In this document: positions 9,007-17,702 of the stretch, piece after piece
How positions within the stretch are numbered: position 1 is the stretch's first letter
Layout of the letters: each line of letters opens with the position of its first letter
NCBI GenBank assembly: GCA_030425805.1
Contig: JAUHZC010000003.1
Location: 188,701 to 252,700 of the forward strand
Direction of reading: 5' to 3'
Source of the DNA: Alphaproteobacteria bacterium
GTDB lineage: Bacteria > Pseudomonadota > Alphaproteobacteria > JAUHZC01
DNA length: 64,000 bases
Position numbers and translations under genes: made by a program
Notes under the pieces: model-generated
The model's input: only the letters and a program-made list of their open reading frames with translations
The model's database searches: none
What the model was told of the DNA's origin: nothing

Positions 9007-10189
9007 AAATTTTCTTTTAGCAAGTGTTCCGTTTGCATGGATGGTGACGCTCTATTTAGTGAAGTATTTTGGGGTATCTCCAATTTTAGACGATGTTCTA
9101 TTTGTAATGGGGGTTGCATTTGCTTTTTATGAGGGAAAAATTGAGAATTGGGCCATTTCCTCATCTGCACTTATTTTGTCAGCGATACTTTTCTCCTTTT
9201 TGGCTTCAGGTGATGGGTTGTCAGTAAGGTTTGCTTACGCAATAAGAGATTATCTTGTCCCATTTACTGCCATTTTCTTTGGGTATTGGACTGGTCAGTA
9301 TGTTTCTTTTGAATCTTTCAGGAGGTATATAATATTATTAATTCCGGTATTAGTCGTTTCCCTGATAGTTGGCATTGTGTTACCAGAGAGCATGCTTGCT
9401 ATCACTGATTATTCTGATAATGGCCCTCCTTCACTAAGGGTTGGCTTGTTTTTTACAAATCCAAATACGTTTGCATATTATATTTGCTTAATTTCCATTG
9501 TTGTTTTAGCTAAAGAAGAATTGGATATTTCGGATTTTGCTTGTGTTGTTATTTTAGGGGTTCTTCTCTTATTTACTACCTCTAGATCAGGCATGATGAT
9601 CTTTCTTGCTTTGATGCTTGCAAGATTTTTTTCCTGTTTTTTTATTAGGCCATTTTTTGCATCTTCTATATTAACTTTGCTGCTTTTGCTTTCATCCTTG
9701 ATTTTAGAAGTTTTTAGCTCACATTTTGATAACCTTAGGTTGACGCGATATGCTAGCTTAGAACGAATTTTTATGTTTGGTGAGCGGTTATCTATATGGA
9801 GTGGTCATTTAAAAGATCAACTCAATATTTGGAAGATCCTTTTTGGAGAAGGTGCGAGTGTTCTTAGTCGTCCGGATGGTTACAATAGCTGGGTAGTTTT
9901 TGATTCGGTATTTTTAAAATATTTCCTTGAAATTGGTCTTTTTGGTATTTTTTCTTACATCATTATATTTTGTGGCATTTGGTCGGAAATCAGAGTGCAA
10001 GGAAAAAGAGGGGCTCATAAAATGTTTTTCTTTATGCGAATGGATCGCTTGAGTTATTGCTTTTTATCAATTTGCACCTTGATCATAGCGAGTGGAGTAG
10101 TGTCTACTATTTTTGACGTCTATCCTGTCAACTACATGGTGTATTATTTTGTAGGATTTATTTGGTTTCACAGTAAAAAAAATGCGTAA
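8993..10189 (+). CDS. O-antigen polymerase/ligase-like membrane protein (Wzy-like)
   Basis: 398 residues with roughly 10-12 hydrophobic segments and a larger periplasmic-looking loop around residues 245-310, the organisation of Wzy polymerases and WaaL ligases. The segment TTSRSGMMIFL (around 200) resembles the RSG motif of the O-antigen ligase/polymerase domain. It overlaps the preceding gene by 14 bases and the following glycosyltransferase by 8. The only such gene in the operon, it most likely polymerises the repeat unit; a ligase role cannot be excluded. Confidence 0.75.
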   Translation: MIFFRNFLLASVPFAWMVTLYLVKYFGVSPILDDVLFVMGVAFAFYEGKIENWAISSSALILSAILFSFLASGDGLSVRFAYAIRDYLVPFTAIFFGYWTGQYVSFESFRRYIILLIPVLVVSLIVGIVLPESMLAITDYSDNGPPSLRVGLFFTNPNTFAYYICLISIVVLAKEELDISDFACVVILGVLLLFTTSRSGMMIFLALMLARFFSCFFIRPFFASSILTLLLLLSSLILEVFSSHFDNLRLTRYASLERIFMFGERLSIWSGHLKDQLNIWKILFGEGASVLSRPDGYNSWVVFDSVFLKYFLEIGLFGIFSYIIIFCGIWSEIRVQGKRGAHKMFFFMRMDRLSYCFLSICTLIIASGVVSTIFDVYPVNYMVYYFVGFIWFHSKKNA

Positions 10190-11297
10190 AGTAGTTATTG
10201 TTGCCCATATTGATGACCCCTATAGTGGAGGAGGCGTTTGCTTGATTAATCAATGTAAGGCATTAGGATCTGAAAAAGTGAGAGCAGTTGTGTTGTTCCG
10301 TGATTGCCCCCTCAGGAAAGTTCTCTCGTCATTGGGCATAAAGGTTATTTTATGTCCAAATGTGACCCTTAATATCAAGTGCCTTTTTGATAGCTTCAAG
10401 AATTTTATAGATACATTCCCGCCAAACAAAACCATTATACACACCCACACAGAAAGAACATCAGTCTGCCTCAATCCAGTGTTTTGGCTTTTAAGGTATA
10501 CAGTAGTAACAACCGTTCATCGATCATTGCTTTCAGGATCTCCATGGGGGGGGGTAAAAGGCAAAATTTTTCTTTTTTTAGAAAATCTTGTTTTGAGGCG
10601 ATTTACTTCCCTTGTTGCCACTGTTTCCAAATCACTCATGATTGAGCTAATAAATCAGAGGAAGATACCAGAATCTCGTATAGTTACAGTCCATAATTGT
10701 GTCGCACAATCTCAATTTGTTCCAAAGGAAAAAAAAAGGAAAAAATCAGAGATTATTATTTTATCTATTTTGCGTTTTGCTCCTGAAAAGGGTTTTATGT
10801 TTTTTGTTTCTGATCCATTTTTAAAGCTCTGTGATGAGATTGGTCGCCCTATACGTCTTGTATTGCTGGGTGACGGCCCATATAGGGAGTATTTTGAATC
10901 TTTAGCTAAGATTGCCTACAATGAGCGGCCAATAGAACTAGTTCTGATGGGAACAGTTCAGAATGTTCATGAATATCTTGAGAATTCAGACTTGTATTTT
11001 CAGCCATCAAAATCTGAAGCTTTTTGTCTTGCAGCCGTCGAGGCATCTCTATATTCTTTGCCCATCTTCACTAGCAGTCTGCCGGTTTTTGATGAGGTGT
11101 TCCAGGAATATTCAGGTCATTTTAAACTTCCAATTTTAGGTGAGGATTTGGCAATAGAGGATGTAGCTCGCAATGTAAATCTGGCTCTCAAAGGGCCTAG
11201 ATTTGGTAAAAAATTTGTGTGGCGTGAATATCCCTTTTCGTTGTCAAAGCATAAAGAAAATCTTGATAGCATGTATAAATTGTTGGAGAAAATTTAA
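10182..11297 (+). CDS. Family 4 glycosyltransferase (GT-B fold)
   Basis: 371 residues. The N-terminal domain begins VVIVAHIDDPYSGGG and has TVHRSLL near 110; the C-terminal nucleotide-sugar domain contains ILRFAPEKGF, LVLLGDGPYR, and the E-x7-E motif in SEAFCLAAVEASL, typical of GT4 retaining transferases. A run of nine G at 10546-10554 sits in frame. Start overlaps the polymerase-like gene by 8 bases and its stop shares one base with rfbF. It probably builds the repeat unit; the sugar is unknown. Confidence 0.85.
   Translation: MRKVVIVAHIDDPYSGGGVCLINQCKALGSEKVRAVVLFRDCPLRKVLSSLGIKVILCPNVTLNIKCLFDSFKNFIDTFPPNKTIIHTHTERTSVCLNPVFWLLRYTVVTTVHRSLLSGSPWGGVKGKIFLFLENLVLRRFTSLVATVSKSLMIELINQRKIPESRIVTVHNCVAQSQFVPKEKKRKKSEIIILSILRFAPEKGFMFFVSDPFLKLCDEIGRPIRLVLLGDGPYREYFESLAKIAYNERPIELVLMGTVQNVHEYLENSDLYFQPSKSEAFCLAAVEASLYSLPIFTSSLPVFDEVFQEYSGHFKLPILGEDLAIEDVARNVNLALKGPRFGKKFVWREYPFSLSKHKENLDSMYKLLEKI
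10546..10554 (+). repeat. Poly-G tract (9 G) inside glycosyltransferase gene
   Basis: Nine consecutive G read as part of Trp, two Gly codons and the first base of Val. This is the second such tract in the operon, and the frame is open at the present length. Confidence 0.8.
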
Positions 11298-12076
11298 TGA
11301 AGGTAGTTATTTTGGCAGGAGGCCTTGGTACAAGGCTAAGTGAAGAAACGCATTTACGCCCTAAACCAATGGTTGAGATTGGTGGGCGGCCAATTCTTTG
11401 GCATATTATGAAAATTTTCTCGAGTTATGGAATTAATGATTTTATTATTTGTTGTGGTTACCGAGGGTACTTTATAAAAGAATATTTTTCCAATTACCTC
11501 TTGCATTGCTCAGATGTTAAATTTGATTTTGTCGACAACAGCACAACTTACATAAACAATCGGGTTGAGCCGTGGCGTATAACCCTTGTGGATACGGGTA
11601 TCAATTCTATGACAGGTGGAAGACTTGGGAGAGTAAAAAATTATTTGGAAGGTGAAAAAGATTTTTTCTTCACCTACGGTGATGGAGTTGGTGATATCAA
11701 CATTACCGAACTACTCAGCTTCCATCGATCACATGGAAAAGAGGCAACCGTCACAGCATGTAGTCCCCCAGGCAGGTTTGGGGCACTAGATATTTCCAAT
11801 GGCACCGTGAAAAGGTTCATTGAAAAACCTAAAGGTGACGAAGGAAAGATTAATGCTGGATTTTTTGTCTTGTCTCAAAAGGTTTTTAGTCGAATTTCTG
11901 GTGATAAGTGTATCTGGGAGCAAGAACCCTTGAGAGGGCTGGCAGCAGATGGCGAGCTAAAAGCATTTGAGCATGATGGATTTTGGCAGCCTATGGACAC
12001 AGTGCGTGATAGAGATTTTTTAGAGGAAATTTGGGAAAAAGGCACAGCCCCCTGGAAAAGTTGGAGTGATAAATGA
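11297..12076 (+). CDS. rfbF: Glucose-1-phosphate cytidylyltransferase RfbF/DdhA
   Basis: 259 residues, normal for the family. It makes CDP-glucose from CTP and glucose-1-phosphate, opening the CDP-6-deoxyhexose branch. The signature VILAGGLGTRLSEET, followed by RPKPMVEIGGRPILWHIM and YGDGVGDI, distinguishes it from RfbA-type enzymes. It shares one base with the gene upstream and overlaps rfbG by 4 bases, which encodes the next enzyme of the pathway. Confidence 0.95.
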   Translation: MKVVILAGGLGTRLSEETHLRPKPMVEIGGRPILWHIMKIFSSYGINDFIICCGYRGYFIKEYFSNYLLHCSDVKFDFVDNSTTYINNRVEPWRITLVDTGINSMTGGRLGRVKNYLEGEKDFFFTYGDGVGDINITELLSFHRSHGKEATVTACSPPGRFGALDISNGTVKRFIEKPKGDEGKINAGFFVLSQKVFSRISGDKCIWEQEPLRGLAADGELKAFEHDGFWQPMDTVRDRDFLEEIWEKGTAPWKSWSDK

Positions 12077-13176
12077 TTAAAGAATGCTACCGAGGGAAGA
12101 GGGTACTTGTAACTGGCCACACAGGATTTAAAGGATCATGGTTGACAACATGGCTACTAGACCTAGGAGCAAAGGTTGCAGGGCTTTCTAATGGAATACC
12201 AACAAACCCCTCAATGTTTGAGGATCTTGCTTTAGAGGACAAAATTTCACACTACATTGCTGATGTTAGAGACTCAGAGCGTGTGTATCAAATTATTGAG
12301 GAGTATAAACCTGATTTTATTTTTCACTTGGCTGCTCAGCCAATAGTTTCAGTATCTTATGACCAACCTCTTGAAACTATAGGCACTAATGTTTTTGGTA
12401 CAGCTGTGGTGATAGATGCAGTAAGACGAATAAATAGAAAGTGCAATCTTGTATTAATCACTTCTGATAAGTGCTATGAAAATGTGGAATGGCTCTGGGG
12501 TTATAAAGAAACTGATCAGCTTGGAGGGAGTGACATATATAGCGCCTCTAAAGGAGCAGCAGAGCTTATCATTAACTCATTTTATAAATCATTTGTTTCT
12601 CATGAGGCTTCACAAGTCCGAATGGCTTCGGCCCGGGCTGGCAATGTCATCGGAGGGGGTGACTGGGCCAAAGATAGAATAGTAGTTGATTGCGTAAAAA
12701 ACTGGGCTAAATCACAGCCAGTAACCATAAGAAGTCCGCAAGCAACAAGGCCTTGGCAGCATGTGCTGGAGCCACTGAGTGGTTATTTGATGCTTGGGGC
12801 ACTGCTTGAAAATAATACACATGTGCCAAATGGTGAGTCCTACAACTTTGGGCCACAACCTGAGCGAAGCAGAAGTGTAGGTGAGTTAATCTCAGATTTG
12901 GCAGTATGCTGGGGGTTCAATTCATTGGAGGATGCTTTCATTCAAGAGAAAAATCAGAAATTTGGTGAAGCGGGTCTCCTTAAGCTGAATTGTGAAAAGG
13001 CTCTCCATCAGCTTAACTGGGAGGCCACGCTTGAATATTCAGAGTGTGTATCAATGGTAGCTGAATGGTATAAGAGCTATTTTAATAATAAGAATGGCAT
13101 TCTTAAATTGACACTTGACCAAATTCATCAATATGAAAGTCTAGCTCGGAAAAGGGGTTTAAGATGGTGTCGCTAG
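12073..13176 (+). CDS. rfbG: CDP-glucose 4,6-dehydratase RfbG/DdhB
   Basis: 367 residues. It converts CDP-glucose to CDP-4-keto-6-deoxyglucose. Motifs: VTGHTGFKGSWL with the family-specific FKGSW, FHLAAQPIVSVSY, TSDKCYEN, and the catalytic YSASKGAAE. The sequence RPWQHVLEPLSGYL near residue 220 is characteristic of this dehydratase. It overlaps both neighbours, giving a tightly coupled CDP-sugar module with rfbF, a cupin epimerase and a reductase. Confidence 0.95.
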   Translation: MIKECYRGKRVLVTGHTGFKGSWLTTWLLDLGAKVAGLSNGIPTNPSMFEDLALEDKISHYIADVRDSERVYQIIEEYKPDFIFHLAAQPIVSVSYDQPLETIGTNVFGTAVVIDAVRRINRKCNLVLITSDKCYENVEWLWGYKETDQLGGSDIYSASKGAAELIINSFYKSFVSHEASQVRMASARAGNVIGGGDWAKDRIVVDCVKNWAKSQPVTIRSPQATRPWQHVLEPLSGYLMLGALLENNTHVPNGESYNFGPQPERSRSVGELISDLAVCWGFNSLEDAFIQEKNQKFGEAGLLKLNCEKALHQLNWEATLEYSECVSMVAEWYKSYFNNKNGILKLTLDQIHQYESLARKRGLRWCR

Positions 13177-13589
13177 ATAAGAATAACAGGGTGGCCTATA
13201 TTCCGCTAATGCAAATTCCAAATGAAAAAGGTGATGTTTTTCACGCGGTTAAGAAATCTGATAATCACTTTAAGGGCTTTGGAGAGGCATATTTTACTAC
13301 AGTTAAAAATGGAGCTATTAAGGGCTGGAAAAAGCACACATTGATGCATATGAACCTAGTTGTTATACACGGCGAGGTTTGTTTTTACCTTATAGATGAT
13401 CAAAATAATTGGAATGCCTCATACACCCTGGGTCCCAAAAACTATGGTTGCTTAAGCGTTTCTCCAGGGATTTGGGTGGCATTTAAAGGGTTAACCGACC
13501 AAAAGAATATCATTCTCAATGTTGCAAGTGAACCCCATGTTCCTGAAGAGGCAATTACTAAGCCATTATCAGACTTCCCTTTGTGGTGA
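13164..13589 (+). CDS. RmlC-like cupin, likely sugar 3,5-epimerase of the CDP branch
   Basis: 141 residues, shorter than RfbC (180). A single cupin core is visible, with KGWKKHTLMHMNLVVIHGEV and SPGIWVAFKGL, resembling dTDP-4-dehydrorhamnose 3,5-epimerase-like proteins. It lies directly after CDP-glucose dehydratase (13-base overlap), so epimerisation of CDP-4-keto-6-deoxyglucose is the natural guess, as in the altA step toward 6-deoxy-L-altrose in Yersinia. A 3,4-ketoisomerase of the FdtA type is the alternative. Confidence 0.7.
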   Translation: MVSLDKNNRVAYIPLMQIPNEKGDVFHAVKKSDNHFKGFGEAYFTTVKNGAIKGWKKHTLMHMNLVVIHGEVCFYLIDDQNNWNASYTLGPKNYGCLSVSPGIWVAFKGLTDQKNIILNVASEPHVPEEAITKPLSDFPLW

Positions 13590-13592
13590 TTT

Positions 13593-14441
13593 ATGAAAGT
13601 ATTTTTGACGGGAGCTAGCGGTATGCTTGGAAGAGCAATAGTCAGTTATTGTTCTCATAACGCCGTAGATATCGTTACCTTCGATAGAAAAAAGTACAAT
13701 GAGAAATATGGTAATATAATTGACCTTAATGGCGCTGATGTCATAATTCATGCAGGCGCAAATACTAATGTAGAAGAATGTGAGTTGAGTCCAATTGCTG
13801 CCTATCAGGATAACACAATACTAACAGACTTATTGGCCAGATCAGCAAAGACGCAACAGGCTAAATTTGTATACATATCAAGCACAGGAGTTTATGGTGA
13901 TACAACCAAAATGCCGCACATTGAAACTCAAAAACCCTGTCCCTGCACTACTCACCACCTTTCAAAGTATTTTGGAGAATTGGTAGTTTCATCTTTGTGT
14001 GAACACTACCTAATTCTTAGGCTAGGCTGGCTATATGGTGGGCCCTTAAATCTGCAAAAAAACTTTGTTGGCCGGATAATTAAACAGGCAAAGGATTCTC
14101 CATTTGGAATTAGCTCTAATATTGACCAGGTCGGAAATCCTACATTTGTAGATGACGTGGTTTTGTGTTTATTCAAACTCCTTGACTGTAAACACAGTGG
14201 TGTTTTTAATTGTGTTAATGAGGGGGTGATGACCCGGTATGAGTATGTTAAAAACATTGTTTGCCTCTATGGGTTAGGGGTTAAAGTATCACCAGTATCA
14301 GCTGATAGTTTTAATAGAGTGGCTCCAGTTTCTATGAATGAAGGGGCCATAAACCACTTTCTTTCCCAAAAAACTAATATCAAAATGCCACCAGCTATTG
14401 ATAGCCTCCAAAAATATATCAAGGGTTTGCTGCCAGCTTGA
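13593..14441 (+). CDS. Extended SDR, RmlD-like 4-ketosugar reductase of the CDP branch
   Basis: 282 residues. The Rossmann start FLTGASGMLGRAI and HAGANTNVEECE parallel RmlD; SSTGVYGDT supplies the Ser/Thr. Where RmlD has Tyr-x3-Lys, this protein reads HHLSKYFGE, so the catalytic Tyr appears to be His while the Lys is kept. It follows the cupin by 3 bases and completes a four-gene CDP-sugar set, probably reducing the 4-keto group. The replaced Tyr means activity is uncertain or the chemistry differs. Confidence 0.7.
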   Translation: MKVFLTGASGMLGRAIVSYCSHNAVDIVTFDRKKYNEKYGNIIDLNGADVIIHAGANTNVEECELSPIAAYQDNTILTDLLARSAKTQQAKFVYISSTGVYGDTTKMPHIETQKPCPCTTHHLSKYFGELVVSSLCEHYLILRLGWLYGGPLNLQKNFVGRIIKQAKDSPFGISSNIDQVGNPTFVDDVVLCLFKLLDCKHSGVFNCVNEGVMTRYEYVKNIVCLYGLGVKVSPVSADSFNRVAPVSMNEGAINHFLSQKTNIKMPPAIDSLQKYIKGLLPA

Positions 14442-14467
14442 ACAGATAAGAAATCATGGACTAAAAT

Positions 14468-15304
14468 ATGAAAGTATGTGTTGTTGCAACAAACTACAAT
14501 AATTCTAAGTATACAATTTCTCTATACGAGTCTTTGCTGAAAGCGAAGGGAATAGATTTTCAATTGGTGGTTGTAGATAATAACTCTAGTGATAAAGAGT
14601 TGGAAATATTGCGTAATCTTGATAAAGATTCGAGAGTTAGAATTATATATTCAAAAAAAAATGTGGGTTATTTTAAGGGTTTGAATATAGGAATTAGCTC
14701 TATTGAGGATAAAGAAAAGAAAACTTTTGATATTTGGCTTGTAGGTAACAATGATATTACTGTCCCAGATAACTTTATACTATCTTTGAAGAGTAAATAT
14801 GATTTTCTAAAGAAATACCCTGTTGTTTCTCCAAACATAGTTACACTTGACGGTATTCATCAAAATCCTCATGTCATAAACTCAATCAGCTGTTTTCGAG
14901 AAATAATTTATAATATTTATCATTCAAGACATTTTCTCGCAAAAATAATCATATGGCTTGCTAAACTTACTAAGAGACTAACTGATCGGTCAGACGAACG
15001 TTTTCATCAACATGCACAGGAAATATACCAAGGATACGGTGCATGTTATATTCTTACCCCTATTTTTTTTAGATATTTTGATAGTTTATGGTCCCCAACA
15101 TTTCTAATGTATGAAGAGTTCTTTTTGTCTAAGCAGTTATCTGATAAGGGTTTTAAAATATTCTATGAGCCAGAAATTATTGTATTTCATGCATGTAAAG
15201 GTGCTACCGGATCGTTGCCCAGCCTGACCAAGTGGGAGTTTTCCCGTGAATCTCACAATGAGTATAGAAAATATGTGGGAATTTGGGGAAAGAAAGATAG
15301 TTGA
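14468..15304 (+). CDS. Family 2 glycosyltransferase (rhamnosyltransferase-like)
   Basis: 278 residues. GT-A features: CVVATNYNNSKYTISLYESL, VVVDNNSSDKE and WLVGNNDITVPDNF; NND here takes the place of the DxD motif, as in many rhamnosyltransferase-like members. LMYEEFFLSKQL matches the later conserved acidic segment. It is the last gene of the plus-strand operon, 26 bases after the reductase. It likely transfers the deoxysugar made by the operon or rhamnose from the rfb operon. Confidence 0.82.
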   Translation: MKVCVVATNYNNSKYTISLYESLLKAKGIDFQLVVVDNNSSDKELEILRNLDKDSRVRIIYSKKNVGYFKGLNIGISSIEDKEKKTFDIWLVGNNDITVPDNFILSLKSKYDFLKKYPVVSPNIVTLDGIHQNPHVINSISCFREIIYNIYHSRHFLAKIIIWLAKLTKRLTDRSDERFHQHAQEIYQGYGACYILTPIFFRYFDSLWSPTFLMYEEFFLSKQLSDKGFKIFYEPEIIVFHACKGATGSLPSLTKWEFSRESHNEYRKYVGIWGKKDS

Positions 15305-15309
15305 GGGCC

Positions 15310-15368
15310 AATTGATTCCCAGTATTTTCATCCTTAGGTAGATTGGTTAAGGAAATAGAGAATCAATT
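15310..15368. terminator. Long-loop inverted repeat between convergent glycan operons
   Basis: AATTGATTC at 15310-15318 and GAATCAATT at 15360-15368 are exact reverse complements separated by 41 bases, placed between two convergent operons. It could be part of a bidirectional terminator, but the stem is AT-rich, the loop is long and no T-run follows, so the call is weak. Confidence 0.25.
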
Positions 15369-15399
15369 ATGGTGTCTTGCGCTCTTATCTGAGTAGATG

Positions 15400-16566
15400 T
15401 TATTTTTGAGCTTTCAAAAAAAGCGAATGTTTTACTAACAAAACTTCAATATCTGCAGCGCCTGGCTCATACACCTGGGTTACATTTAAAATATCGTGGC
15501 ATGCAACATAAGGATCAACACCAATGATGCTATACCCGTCTTGGTGAAGTGTCAGCGCAATTTCTAGCGCAGGGGACTCTCGCAAATCGTCTACATCTGG
15601 CTTATAAGTTAATCCGAGACAAGCTATTTTAGGCGCGTATCCCTTTTGCTTTTCAAAAGCATCAGCTTCTGCCTTAATTTTTTTTATTACCCACTGAGTT
15701 TTGTACAAATTCACTTCACGGGCACACCTGATAATTTTAGTGTTCTCAGGATCTTGAGTAACTATAAACCATGGGTCCACAGCGATACAATGCCCTCCAA
15801 CCCCTGGGCCAGGTTGTAAGATATTAACTCGAGGATGGTGGTTTGCTAACTGGATTAATTCCTGTACATCAACACCTATTTTATCACAAACTATCGAAAG
15901 CTCATTTGCAAAGGCAATGTTAACATCTCGATAGCTATTTTCAACAAGCTTGCACATCTCAGCAGTAGCAGCTGTTGTTGTTAAAATTCTTCCTTTAACA
16001 AAAGTTTTATAAAACTCCCTCCCTACATCAATATCTTGCAATCGTAGCCCTCCAACCACACGATCATTCTCAACCAGTTCGATCATAATCTTTCCTGGCA
16101 AAACACGTTCAGGGCAATAGGCCATATAAATTGTTGAAAGATCTACACCTTGCTTTTTAAGTACATCTGCTATTTTTTGTGTTGTGCCAACTGGAGAGGT
16201 GGATTCTAAAATGATAAGGTCTCCAGCCTTTAAAAGAGGGGCAATACCCTGAGCTGCTTTTAAAACGAAATCTAAATTTGGGGTAGGGCAAGATTTGTCC
16301 TGGTGAAATGGCGTAGGAACGCAAATAATGTATACATCGCCAGGCTGTGGTGAGGTATATGCTAAAAGCCGTTTTGAGGCTACACTTCTTTGAACAGCCT
16401 GATCAAGGTCAGGTTCCACAATATGAGCTTCGCCTCTATTGATAGAGGAAACAACATCTTCATTGATATCAATACCAGAAACTGTATATCCAGCTTGGGC
16501 CAAAACTGCCGATGTTGGTAAACCAATATAACCTAATCCAATAACTGTAACTTTTCGATCTAACAT
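15400..16566 (-). CDS. wecC: UDP-N-acetyl-D-mannosamine dehydrogenase WecC
   Basis: 388 residues from the ATG at 16566, chosen because the protein then begins directly before VTVIGLGYIGLPTSAVLAQ and the ATG overlaps the wecB stop by 7 bases; a longer frame upstream reads through wecB sequence. It oxidises UDP-ManNAc to UDP-ManNAcA with two NAD. The three UDP-sugar dehydrogenase domains are visible: NAD-binding start, central region, and GPGVGGHCIAVDPWF with the catalytic Cys, then GLTYKPDVDDLRESPA. It ends the minus-strand operon. Confidence 0.92.
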   Translation of the reverse strand: MLDRKVTVIGLGYIGLPTSAVLAQAGYTVSGIDINEDVVSSINRGEAHIVEPDLDQAVQRSVASKRLLAYTSPQPGDVYIICVPTPFHQDKSCPTPNLDFVLKAAQGIAPLLKAGDLIILESTSPVGTTQKIADVLKKQGVDLSTIYMAYCPERVLPGKIMIELVENDRVVGGLRLQDIDVGREFYKTFVKGRILTTTAATAEMCKLVENSYRDVNIAFANELSIVCDKIGVDVQELIQLANHHPRVNILQPGPGVGGHCIAVDPWFIVTQDPENTKIIRCAREVNLYKTQWVIKKIKAEADAFEKQKGYAPKIACLGLTYKPDVDDLRESPALEIALTLHQDGYSIIGVDPYVACHDILNVTQVYEPGAADIEVLLVKHSLFLKAQK

Positions 16567-17702
16567 AGTATCTCTTTTAGTTGTGATAGAATGGAATCGC
16601 AAGCATTTCCATCTCCGTAGGGATTATGAGCGAAAAGCATCTTTTCATAATACTCCTGGTCTTCCAACAGTTTTGAAATTTCTTGAACTAGTTTTTTTTC
16701 ATCTGTCCCAACAAGTTTAACAGTTCCGGCCAGGACAGCCTCTGGACGTTCTGTGACCTCTCGCATCACAATAACAGGTTTTCCAAGGCTTGGAGCCTCC
16801 TCCTGAATTCCTCCACTATCTGTTAAAATGATATGAGCGTGCTTCATTAATAAAACGAATGGCTCATACTCAAGGGGTGCAATAAGATGGACATTATCTG
16901 TACAGCCTAATATGGACGCAACAGGCTGCTGGACAGCCGGATTCAAATGGACTGGATAGACAAAGTGTACCTCTGGGAATTTTTTGGCAAGTGCCTTAAC
17001 TCCATGGCAAATTCTGGAAAAACCATCTCCAAAATTCTCCCGGCGATGCCCTGTAATTAAAATTATTTTGGCTTTCTGCCATGGAAAGCAGAGCATTGCA
17101 TCTAGTAGCGATTTTACCTTTTTAGAACGTTCTAAATCATGACCTAACCGCTTTAGTACCCAATGAAGGGCGTCAATAACTGTATTTCCTGTAATACTAA
17201 TCGTTTTTGGATCAACATTCTCTGAAAGCAGGTTTTCCTGACTTTGCTTTGTAGGGGCAAAATGGATATTAGCTATCCTCCCAATGAGCTGACGGTTAAA
17301 TTCTTCTGGGAAGGGAGCCTTAAGGTCAAAAGTCCGCAGCCCAGCTTCTACATGCCCGATGAGAATTCCATGGTAGAATGCAGCAAGGGCAGTTGCAAAG
17401 GCAGTTGTTGTATCTCCGTGAACAAGGACTATATCGGGTTTTTCTACCTTCAAAACATCTCTCATTTTTAATAGAACAAAAGCTGTTATATCAAATAAAT
17501 CCTGGCCATCTTTCATTAAATCTAAATCAATATCAGGAGTAATATTGAAAACATCTAAAACCTGATCTAACATCTGACGATGTTGTGCTGTAACACAAAC
17601 TTTGATATCAAAGTTCCCACTTTCAGTAAGCTTATGGAACAGAGGTGCCATCTTAATAGCTTCTGGCCTTGTTCCAAAAGTAAGAAGAATCTTTTTTTTC
17701 AC
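16560..17702 (-). CDS. wecB: UDP-N-acetylglucosamine 2-epimerase WecB
   Basis: 380 residues, standard length. It interconverts UDP-GlcNAc and UDP-ManNAc, the substrate of the next enzyme. Motifs: LTFGTRPEAIKMAPL, VHGDTTTAFA, HVEAGLRTFDLKAPFPEEFNR, ITGHRRENFG, and LTDSGGIQEEAPSLGKPVIVMR. It overlaps its neighbour genes by a few bases on both sides, so wecB and wecC are translated together. Confidence 0.95.
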   Translation of the reverse strand: MKKKILLTFGTRPEAIKMAPLFHKLTESGNFDIKVCVTAQHRQMLDQVLDVFNITPDIDLDLMKDGQDLFDITAFVLLKMRDVLKVEKPDIVLVHGDTTTAFATALAAFYHGILIGHVEAGLRTFDLKAPFPEEFNRQLIGRIANIHFAPTKQSQENLLSENVDPKTISITGNTVIDALHWVLKRLGHDLERSKKVKSLLDAMLCFPWQKAKIILITGHRRENFGDGFSRICHGVKALAKKFPEVHFVYPVHLNPAVQQPVASILGCTDNVHLIAPLEYEPFVLLMKHAHIILTDSGGIQEEAPSLGKPVIVMREVTERPEAVLAGTVKLVGTDEKKLVQEISKLLEDQEYYEKMLFAHNPYGDGNACDSILSQLKEILC

